A DNA stretch of 64,000 nt. Source: Methylobacterium sp. 10 (lineage in GTDB: Bacteria; Pseudomonadota; Alphaproteobacteria; Rhizobiales; Beijerinckiaceae). The translations under genes were made by a program, and so were the position numbers. This document shows positions 34,627 through 41,105 of the stretch, piece by piece. Position 1 is the first letter of the stretch, and each line of letters begins with the position of its first letter. The stretch covers positions 4,706,035-4,770,034 of the forward strand of contig NZ_KI912577.1 in NCBI RefSeq assembly GCF_000519085.1, in the 5' to 3' direction. The notes under the pieces were generated by a model. It worked only from the letters and a program-made list of their open reading frames with translations, made no database searches and was not told the DNA's origin.

Positions 34627-35034
34627 TCACGCGCGAATGCGGGAGAGGCCGATGCCGTCCATGGCGGCCTGGTCGCGGGCCGCTTCGGCGACCCGTTCGG
34701 CCGTGCGCTCCCGGTCCTCGAGGATCTCGATCTTCTTAAGTTCCTCGAACGCCTCGCCGAGTTCGGCCTTGGCGTCGGTGAGCTGGCCTTCGAGGGCAAG
34801 CGCGGACTGGCGCATGTTGTCCCGGCGCGTGGCGGCGGCGCGGGCATAGGTGGGATAAGCGAAATGGCCGGTATCGGTGATGCCGGCGCGACCTTCCTCG
34901 TAGGCGACCTCACGGTCGAGTTCAGACGCCATGCGGTTGAAATCGGCCATCATCATCTCGATTTGCGTCACCCGCCGACGCTTCTCGTCGACCTGGAAGC
35001 GGCGCAGCCGGATCAACGTGTCACGCGATTTCAT
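34627..35034 (-). CDS. fliJ: Flagellar export chaperone FliJ
   Basis: Small, almost entirely helical coiled-coil protein of 135 residues, from the ATG at 35032-35034 (MKSRDTLIRLRRFQVDEKRR). FliJ binds the FliI ATPase ring and FlhA and promotes export. The N-terminal LRRFQVDEKRRRVTQIE and the long charged helices (AELGEAFEELKKIEILEDRE) fit the family. It follows fliI by 83 bp on the same strand. An ATG at 35058 would add eight residues. Confidence 0.88.
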   Translation of the reverse strand: MKSRDTLIRLRRFQVDEKRRRVTQIEMMMADFNRMASELDREVAYEEGRAGITDTGHFAYPTYARAAATRRDNMRQSALALEGQLTDAKAELGEAFEELKKIEILEDRERTAERVAEAARDQAAMDGIGLSRIRA

Positions 35035-35117
35035 ATTGAGGGTCCCATTCCACGCCACGCACGAAAGGTCGACGCTGTCGCCGCCGGAGACAAATGAGAC
35101 GACGTTCCGACCGTCAC

Positions 35118-36473
35118 TCAGGCGCCGCCAACGATCGCTGCCAACCGCTGATAACCCTCGCCTATCGAGGTTGCTTCTTCCTTACTTTGACCCAGAAAAG
35201 CCTCGATACTTGGCATCAACCCCACCGCCTCGTCGACTTCGGCCGACGCGCCGGCTCTGTAGGCACCGAGTCTGATGAGCTCCTCCATGTCGGCATAGGT
35301 GGAGAGAATGCGCCGCGCGCGCCTCACCGTGGGCAGATGGGCGGGATCGCAGGACCGGGGCATGGTCCGGGACACGGAGCGCAGGACGTTGATGGCGGGA
35401 TAGCGTCCCCGCTCGGCGATGCCGCGCTCCATGACGATGTGGCCGTCGAGAATGCCACGCACCGCATCGGCTACCGGTTCGTTGTGATCGTCGCCCTCCA
35501 CCAGCACCGTGAATAGGCCGGATATTGCACCCTGCCCCGTTCCTGGTCCGGCCCGCTCCAGCAAGCGCGGTAATTCGCTGAAGACCGTGGGCGTGTAGCC
35601 CTTGGCTGTCGGCGGTTCACCGGCGGCAAGCCCGATATCGCGCTGGGCCATGGCGAATCGGGTGATCGAATCGATCATGCACAGGACCTGAGCGCCCTGA
35701 TCGCGAAAATACTCGGCCAGGGCCAGGGTGACGTAGGCGGCGTTGCGCCGCATGAGAGCCGGCTCGTCTGATGTCGCCACCACGACCACGGAACGGGCTA
35801 GGCCGCTGGGACCGAGATCGTCCTGGAGGAACTCCTGGACCTCGCGCCCGCGCTCCCCCACGAGCCCGATGATGGCGACATCCGCCGCCGTGTAGCGGGC
35901 AAGCATGGACAGAAGGACGGATTTGCCGACGCCGGAGCCGGCGAAGATGCCCATGCGCTGGCCGGCGCACATGGTGATGAAGGTATTGATGCAGCGGATG
36001 CCGAGATCCAGGGGCGGACCGACCCTGCGCCGGGCATGGGCCGGGGGCGGATCGGCGCGCAGGGGGTAGATGGCCGGGCCAGACGGCAGCTGGCCGAGGC
36101 CGTCCACGGGCCGGCCAAGGGCGTCGACGGTTCGCCCGAGCCAGCCGGCGGACGGGCGAATCGCACCGGCGGCCTCGTCGCGCACGATGGCCGGACAGCC
36201 GCGGCGGACGCCTTCGAGCGAGCCGAACGGCATGGCCAGAGCCCGGTCACCCTGAAAGCCGATGATCTCGCAGGGGACGGCGCCTCCTGCGTTCTCCACC
36301 ATGATGTCGAGGCGCCCGCCGAGGCGCATGGCGGCCACCGGGCCGGCGACTTCGACCAGGAGCCCCTTGATGGCGACCACGCGACCAAAGGTCTCCAGGG
36401 TCTCGATTCCGGCCAAGGCGGCTTGGGCCGAGGCCAGATTGAGGGTGGAGGAAACCCGGGGTCGCACCGTCAT
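35118..36473 (-). CDS. fliI: Flagellum-specific ATPase FliI
   Basis: Hexameric ATPase that powers unfolding and delivery of flagellar export substrates. It is 451 residues from the ATG at 36471-36473 (MTVRPRVSSTLNLASAQAAL). It has Walker A GSGVGKSVLL, Walker B QVLCMIDSITRFA, the GERGREVQEFL motif and the SVSRTMP C-terminal motif of the F1-beta-like family. It is the first gene of a fliI-fliJ pair. A short upstream extension to 36515 is open but not family-like. It is divergent from ctrA. Confidence 0.96.
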   Translation of the reverse strand: MTVRPRVSSTLNLASAQAALAGIETLETFGRVVAIKGLLVEVAGPVAAMRLGGRLDIMVENAGGAVPCEIIGFQGDRALAMPFGSLEGVRRGCPAIVRDEAAGAIRPSAGWLGRTVDALGRPVDGLGQLPSGPAIYPLRADPPPAHARRRVGPPLDLGIRCINTFITMCAGQRMGIFAGSGVGKSVLLSMLARYTAADVAIIGLVGERGREVQEFLQDDLGPSGLARSVVVVATSDEPALMRRNAAYVTLALAEYFRDQGAQVLCMIDSITRFAMAQRDIGLAAGEPPTAKGYTPTVFSELPRLLERAGPGTGQGAISGLFTVLVEGDDHNEPVADAVRGILDGHIVMERGIAERGRYPAINVLRSVSRTMPRSCDPAHLPTVRRARRILSTYADMEELIRLGAYRAGASAEVDEAVGLMPSIEAFLGQSKEEATSIGEGYQRLAAIVGGA

Positions 36474-36611
36474 CTGCGCTTCTCGCAACGTTTCGTTTAC
36501 CTCCCTCCTTAACACTGCGTATATCGGGCTTGAAGCGGTCCGCCGTCATTCGATGACGGATGCCTTCCCGCACCGGTCACGACGTGTCGCTTGGGCGTGT
36601 CTCTTGAGTTA

Positions 36612-36697
36612 CATGTGACGACAAAGGCAAATCGATCAAGTGCTTAGCTGAATGTTTTGATGTAATGCATGTGACGGTCCCTCACCTCACGGGACCG
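36612..36697. repeat. Direct repeat and hairpin in ctrA upstream region
   Basis: CATGTGACG occurs at 36612-36620 and again at 36668-36676, 56 bp apart start to start. The second copy overlaps the left arm of a perfect 7-bp inverted repeat, CGGTCCC (36675-36681) and GGGACCG (36691-36697). Repeated words upstream of a master regulator suggest binding sites for another protein. Confidence 0.5.
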
Positions 36698-36756
36698 GAT
36701 CGCCGATCGGCGGCAGCGTCATTCATCGAGACATTCAAATCTGTGCTTGCCACCGA

Positions 36757-36784
36757 GAATCAGGTTTTGTTAACGATTAACCAT
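36757..36784. promoter_or_regulatory. ctrA promoter: GANTC site and CtrA half-sites
   Basis: GAATC at 36757-36761 is a CcrM (GANTC) methylation site. It is followed by TTAA at 36770-36773 and TTAA at 36777-36780, and then CCATTA. The two TTAA are only 3 bp apart, so this is not a canonical TTAA-N7-TTAA, but TTTG-N7-TTAA is present. In Caulobacter, ctrA has a CcrM site and CtrA autoregulatory sites in its promoters; the layout here is similar in kind. Confidence 0.5.
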
Positions 36785-36892
36785 TAGCGTTTCACGTCTA
36801 TGACGAGGGAGCGTCCGCCACGGGCCGGTGGTGGACGAACGGCGGGGGCTTGCCCGAACGCTGAATACGGCCGGCTGGGCTGGGGACCGACG

Positions 36893-37594
36893 ATGCGGGT
36901 ACTTCTGATCGAAGACGACAGCGCGACCGCGCAGAGCATCGAACTGATGCTCAAGTCGGAGAGCTTCAACACCTACACGACGGATCTCGGCGAGGAAGGA
37001 ATCGACCTCGGCAAGCTCTACGACTACGACATCATCCTACTCGACCTGAACCTTCCCGACATGTCGGGCTACGAGGTGCTGCGCAACCTGCGCGTGGCGA
37101 AGGTCAAGACGCCAATCCTGATCCTCTCCGGCATGGCCGGCATCGAGGACAAGGTGAAGGGTCTCGGCTTCGGAGCCGACGACTACCTCACCAAACCTTT
37201 CCATAAGGATGAGCTGGTCGCTCGCATTCACGCGATCGTCCGCCGTTCGAAGGGCCACGCCCAGTCGGTCATCACCACCGGCGACCTGATCGTGAACCTC
37301 GATCAGAAGACCGTCGAGGTGACCGGCAGCCGGGTCCATCTCACCGGCAAAGAATATCAAATGCTGGAGCTTCTCTCGCTGCGGAAGGGCACGACCCTCA
37401 CGAAGGAGATGTTCCTCAACCACCTCTATGGCGGCATGGACGAGCCCGAGTTGAAGATCATCGACGTCTTCATCTGCAAGTTGCGCAAGAAGCTGGCCAA
37501 CGCCTCCTCCGGCAAGAACTACATCGAGACCGTATGGGGACGCGGCTACGTGCTGCGCGAGCCCAACGAAGGCGAAGAGCGGATCGCCGTCTGA
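36893..37594 (+). CDS. ctrA: Cell-cycle response regulator CtrA
   Basis: Master regulator of the alphaproteobacterial cell cycle and of motility, 233 residues. The receiver domain has Asp8/Asp9 (IEDDS), phospho-acceptor Asp51 (LLDLNLPD) and Lys in YLTKPF. The C-terminal OmpR-type winged helix spans about 125-225 and includes LTGKEYQMLELLSLRKG and the recognition region DEPELKIIDVFICKLRKKL. The start MRVLLIEDDSATAQSIELML is the conserved one; the frame is open upstream to 36800 without similarity. A terminator follows at 37620. Confidence 0.98.
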   Translation: MRVLLIEDDSATAQSIELMLKSESFNTYTTDLGEEGIDLGKLYDYDIILLDLNLPDMSGYEVLRNLRVAKVKTPILILSGMAGIEDKVKGLGFGADDYLTKPFHKDELVARIHAIVRRSKGHAQSVITTGDLIVNLDQKTVEVTGSRVHLTGKEYQMLELLSLRKGTTLTKEMFLNHLYGGMDEPELKIIDVFICKLRKKLANASSGKNYIETVWGRGYVLREPNEGEERIAV

Positions 37595-37619
37595 ACCGTC
37601 TCGCACGGGACTTCAAAAA

Positions 37620-37646
37620 GGCCTCGCGTGAGCGGGGCTTTTTTTA
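37620..37646 (+). terminator. Intrinsic terminator of ctrA
   Basis: Stem GCCTCGC (37621-37627) pairs with GCGGGGC (37632-37638), one G-T pair, and is followed by seven T (37639-37645) and preceded by an A-run (37615-37619). This is a classic rho-independent terminator and may work in both directions. Confidence 0.85.
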
Positions 37647-38050
37647 TTGGGCGACGGTGCGCGAGGTGTACGGTATCCCCGACGTCCGTTCGTGCCGCAA
37701 CTGATTCAGATAACTGGGATCCCCCTCCCCCGCGCGAGGAGGAAGACCATACCGCCGATTGTCGCTGGGCATTCGAGGTTCAGGTGCCACGGTGCGACAT
37801 TCGGACCCCACCTGTCGTGCACGAACGCAGCTATTGCGACCATCGAAGTCATCGACTTCGATGCCACCGAGTTCTGGACGACGATGCATGCCCCGGCGTC
37901 CTGAGCAGGCTTCACGAAGTCCTCACGATTTCGCGTCCGAAGTCTGCTGGCCCCCAAGGGCTGAGCAAGGGCAAGCGTTGGCGGGGTATTGCCAACCTGC
38001 TCAGGCATTCAGGCGCGCTCTCACGAGTCGTGTCCTGGAGCGGCCGGTAA
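37647..38050. other. Intergenic stretch between ctrA and cheR with perfect inverted repeat
   Basis: About 400 bases. Open frames exist on both strands, but none has a recognisable domain or convincing start. The region holds the perfect 10-bp inverted repeat at 37841-37863. It may be a gene relic, but no family could be named. Confidence 0.45.
37841..37863. repeat. Perfect 10-bp inverted repeat with 3-bp spacer
   Basis: CATCGAAGTC, spacer ATC, GACTTCGATG. It is in the long gap downstream of ctrA and cheR (convergent). It could be a protein-binding site or a short hairpin; there is no T-run after it. Confidence 0.55.
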
Positions 38051-38926
38051 CTACAGGCCCACTACCTTCCGCAACATCGGCTGCGGTTGAGTGGCTAGGC
38101 CCGGCCGCACGGCGCCCGGCGCTTGACCATAGAGCCCGCGATGTTGTGTGTGAGGAACGAGCCGATCGGTGAGACCGATGACGGTCTCGGCGGCGCCGAG
38201 AAGAACGACACCGTCCGGAGCCAGGCTGGCACCGAGGCGCGCCAGTACGTCGCCCTTCGTCGGTGCATCGAAATAGATCAAGACGTTGCGGCAGTAGATG
38301 ATGTCGAATGTGCCGAGCGAATCAAAAGGATGGAGCAGGTTCAGGGGGCGGAAATCGACCATCTGGCGCAGGCTCGCAGAGATCCGCCACTGCTCCCCGA
38401 CCTGCTCGAAATGCTTGAGTAGGGATTGTACCGGCAGGCCGCGTTGCACCTCGAAATGGCTGTAGAGGCCTGCCTTAGCTTTCTCCAGCACCTCGGTGGA
38501 AAGATCGGTGGCCACGATATCCACCTGCCATCCGGCGAGGCGAGGCGCTGCGTCCTGGATCAGCATAGCCAGGGAGTACGGCTCCTGGCCCGTGGAGGAA
38601 GCCGCGCACCAGATTCGCAGGCGGCGCTGGGCCGCGCGGCGGATCAGGGCCTCCGGCAGCAGCACGTCCCGAAACAGATCGAAGGGGACCCGGTCGCGGA
38701 AAAAGAAGGTCTCGTTCGTGGTCATCGCCTCGACCACCGCGCGTTCCAGGTTCTGGTCGCGCGATGCCTTCAGCATGGTCACGAGATCGTGGAGAGTCGC
38801 GAGACTGAAGCGTCGGCAAACCGGCGTGAGCCGGCTTTCGATGAGGTAGCGCTTCTCTGCACTGAGCGCGAGGCCCGAGCGCGTCTTGAGGTAGCCGCGC
38901 AGGAAGTCGAATTCGAGGTCGGTCAT
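38051..38926 (-). CDS. cheR: Chemotaxis methyltransferase CheR
   Basis: S-adenosylmethionine-dependent methyltransferase for glutamates on chemoreceptors, 291 residues. The N-terminal helical domain (about 1-75) is followed by the catalytic domain with TTNETFFFRD, the SAM motif IWCAASSTGQEPYSLAM, and FDIIYCRNVLIYFD. Its ATG overlaps the cheB stop (ATGA), so the pair is coupled. It is the last gene of the minus-strand cheA-W-Y-B-R operon. Confidence 0.96.
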   Translation of the reverse strand: MTDLEFDFLRGYLKTRSGLALSAEKRYLIESRLTPVCRRFSLATLHDLVTMLKASRDQNLERAVVEAMTTNETFFFRDRVPFDLFRDVLLPEALIRRAAQRRLRIWCAASSTGQEPYSLAMLIQDAAPRLAGWQVDIVATDLSTEVLEKAKAGLYSHFEVQRGLPVQSLLKHFEQVGEQWRISASLRQMVDFRPLNLLHPFDSLGTFDIIYCRNVLIYFDAPTKGDVLARLGASLAPDGVVLLGAAETVIGLTDRLVPHTQHRGLYGQAPGAVRPGLATQPQPMLRKVVGL

Positions 38927-40092
38927 GCGGCATGCCCCGTCAGGAGGTTGCGGAGTGCCGGTCCGAGATCACCGAGCGGCAGGACGGCCTGGGCGAGGCC
39001 CGCCTTCGCGACGCTGCCGGGCATGCCCCAGACGGTGCTCGTCGCTTCGTCCTGCGCAAGCACGGCGGCTCCAGCCTCCGTGAGGGAGCGTGCGCCGTTG
39101 GTCCCGTCGGATCCCATACCGGTCAGGATCACCGCGAGGGCCGCCGCGCCGTAGAGGGCAGCAGCATCGTGGAACAGCACGTCCACCGCCGGCCGGCAGA
39201 AATTCACGACCGGACCGTCGTCGAGACGGATCGAGAGGTCGTTCCGGCTTCCCTGCAGGCCCATATGACGGCCGCCCGGAGCCACGTAGATGCGGCCCGG
39301 CTGGATACGTTCGTCGGGCTTCCCTTCCGCGGCCGGCAGTCCAACTCTGGCACCGAGATGTTCGGCGAAGACTGCCGTGAAGACCGGTGGCATGTGCTGG
39401 ACGATCAGTACGGGGAACTGGCGCAGGGTGGCGCTGCCGATCTTCTCCAGCACTTCGCCGACCGCGCGCGGGCCGCCCGTGGAGGAGCCGATGAGAAGGC
39501 ACCGCGGCGGGATTCCAGTGCGGGCCTTCGGGCGCAGGACGATCGGCGTCGCCGGTCGTTGTGGCGGGGCCGGGGCGATGTGGACTGCTCCCACGGCGGC
39601 GGGAGCGGCATGCGGTCGTCGCCGGGCACGGGCGGCTCCGAAGACACGGACGCGCTCGATCAGTTCGGCGCGGAACGTATCCGAGGTGGTGACGCCGCGA
39701 TTGCTTTCCGGCTTGGCGAGGTAGTCGACGGCGCCGAGGGCAAGGCATCGTAGAGAGATGTCGGCGTTGCGCGTCGTCAGCGTCGACATCATGACGACCT
39801 GGACGCCCGGGCTCTTGGCGAGAATCAGAGGCAGGGCCTGCGTCCCGTCGAGCTCTGGCATGTCGATGTCGAGAAGCACCACGTCGGGATCGGTGCGCGA
39901 CATGGATTCCAGCGCGATCCGGCCGTTCGAGGCGGTCGCCACCACCTCGAATCCCGCTTCGCCGATCCACCGGGCGACGAGGCCGCGAACGACCGCCGAA
40001 TCATCGGCGATCATGACGCGCACGCGAGCGGCGTTGCTCGCGATGCCTCCCGCGGGGGGCGCGAAGACTGGAACGGAGGCGGCAGCGGCCAT
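38923..40092 (-). CDS. cheB: Chemotaxis protein-glutamate methylesterase CheB
   Basis: Removes methyl groups from chemoreceptors, opposing CheR. It is 389 residues. The receiver domain (about 25-145) has IADDSAVVRGLV and phospho-acceptor Asp in VVLLDIDMPELDG. A Pro/Ala linker leads to the methylesterase domain (about 195-385), with Ser in LIGSSTGGPRAV, His in LIVQHMPPVFTA and Asp in ILTGMGSDGTNGA. The start ATG is at 40090-40092. Confidence 0.96.
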   Translation of the reverse strand: MAAAASVPVFAPPAGGIASNAARVRVMIADDSAVVRGLVARWIGEAGFEVVATASNGRIALESMSRTDPDVVLLDIDMPELDGTQALPLILAKSPGVQVVMMSTLTTRNADISLRCLALGAVDYLAKPESNRGVTTSDTFRAELIERVRVFGAARARRRPHAAPAAVGAVHIAPAPPQRPATPIVLRPKARTGIPPRCLLIGSSTGGPRAVGEVLEKIGSATLRQFPVLIVQHMPPVFTAVFAEHLGARVGLPAAEGKPDERIQPGRIYVAPGGRHMGLQGSRNDLSIRLDDGPVVNFCRPAVDVLFHDAAALYGAAALAVILTGMGSDGTNGARSLTEAGAAVLAQDEATSTVWGMPGSVAKAGLAQAVLPLGDLGPALRNLLTGHAA

Positions 40093-40171
40093 GGAACTCT
40101 ACGCTTCGTCGTGATGACGGGGACTGTGCAGCGACGATCCGGCGAGACCAGGGGTCCACGCCGCCTCCGTG

Positions 40172-40555
40172 TCAGGCGGCATCGGCCTCTTGGCCGAACC
40201 CCACCTGTTCGAGCTTGGCCGTGACGATGTCGCGGTCGAACGGCTTCATGATGTACTCGTCGGCACCGGCATGCAGGGCCCTGGCGATGGCGCCGACGTC
40301 GTTCTCGGTTGTGCAGAACAGGACCTTGGGCGCCATGCCGCCCGGGGTCTGGCGCAGGGCACGAAGGAACTCGTAGCCGTCCATGGTCGGCATGTTCCAG
40401 TCGAGCAGGATCACGTCGGGCATTGCCGCGATGCAGGCCGTCAGGGCCTTGGCGCCGTCCTCGGCTTCACCGACCTTGAAATTCATGGTCTCGAGGATGC
40501 GCCGTGCGACCTTCCGGATGACGGCGGAATCGTCGACGACGAGACAGTTCTTCAT
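40172..40555 (-). CDS. cheY: Chemotaxis response regulator CheY
   Basis: Single receiver domain, 127 residues, which carries the CheA signal to the flagellar switch. Acidic pair at Asp8/Asp9 (VVDDSAV), phospho-acceptor Asp52 (LLDWNMPTMDG), Thr in LFCTTEND and Lys in YIMKPFD. It lies between cheW and cheB in the chemotaxis operon, which supports a CheY role over other single-domain regulators. Confidence 0.94.
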   Translation of the reverse strand: MKNCLVVDDSAVIRKVARRILETMNFKVGEAEDGAKALTACIAAMPDVILLDWNMPTMDGYEFLRALRQTPGGMAPKVLFCTTENDVGAIARALHAGADEYIMKPFDRDIVTAKLEQVGFGQEADAA

Positions 40556-40578
40556 GGGGCTGTCCTCGATCTGGAAGG

Positions 40579-41070
40579 TCAGGCGGCGCCAGCGATGTCG
40601 CGCTGCGTTCCGAAGGCGAGGAGCGCGTCGACATCAAGGATGACGAGGAGCCGGCCGTCGAGGCGGTGCACACCGAGAGAGAGATTGCGCCAGCGGGAAT
40701 CGAGGTTGATCGGCACCGCCTCGTGCGTGTCACCCCCCAACTTCAGCACCTCGCCGACACCGTCGACCACGAGGGCGAAAGTTTCCCCTCCCTGCTCCAG
40801 CCCGATCGCCATCTTCTGGCTATCCTCGGCACGATCCGGGAGACCGAGACGGCGGCGCAGGCACAGGGCCGTGACCACGCGTCCGCGTAGGTTAAGGAGG
40901 CCGACGATCTCCGGCGGGGCCAGCGGCACGGGCGTGACCCCGGCGGGGATGAAGACATCGTGAACGCGGTCGATGGCGAGGCCGAACATGGTGTCGGCGA
41001 CAAAGACCGTGATGAAGTCGGTGGTAGCGCCGGTCTCGACGCCCTTGTTGCTGTTTGCGGCCTGCATCAT
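40579..41070 (-). CDS. cheW: Chemotaxis coupling protein CheW
   Basis: Adaptor that links chemoreceptors to CheA, 163 residues, with an SH3-like double barrel. Family features are ITVFVADTMFGLAIDRVHDV, PPEIVGLLNLRGRVVTALCL (the conserved NLRG) and LVVDGVGEVLKL. The N-terminal ~15 residues are variable. It follows cheA by 35 bp. Confidence 0.95.
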   Translation of the reverse strand: MMQAANSNKGVETGATTDFITVFVADTMFGLAIDRVHDVFIPAGVTPVPLAPPEIVGLLNLRGRVVTALCLRRRLGLPDRAEDSQKMAIGLEQGGETFALVVDGVGEVLKLGGDTHEAVPINLDSRWRNLSLGVHRLDGRLLVILDVDALLAFGTQRDIAGAA

Positions 41071-41105
41071 GGCTCAGATTGTCCGATCTCGTTCGAAGGC
41101 CGGGT

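Larger units (their letters stand above)
36474..36892. other. Intergenic region between fliI and ctrA
   Basis: About 419 bases with no gene. It holds the presumed ctrA promoter region: a direct repeat, a hairpin, a GANTC site and clustered TTAA half-sites, listed separately. Only partial CtrA half-sites (TTAA then GTAA, wrong spacing) were seen next to fliI. Confidence 0.6.

Noticed and set aside
36474..36560. CtrA box upstream of fliI
   Set aside because: TTAA followed by GTAA at spacing 8 does not meet the consensus; only half-sites are present.
37706..38008. Minus-strand open frame of 100 residues between ctrA and cheR
   Set aside because: No convincing start, domain or ribosome site; not related to any transposase I know, so not called.
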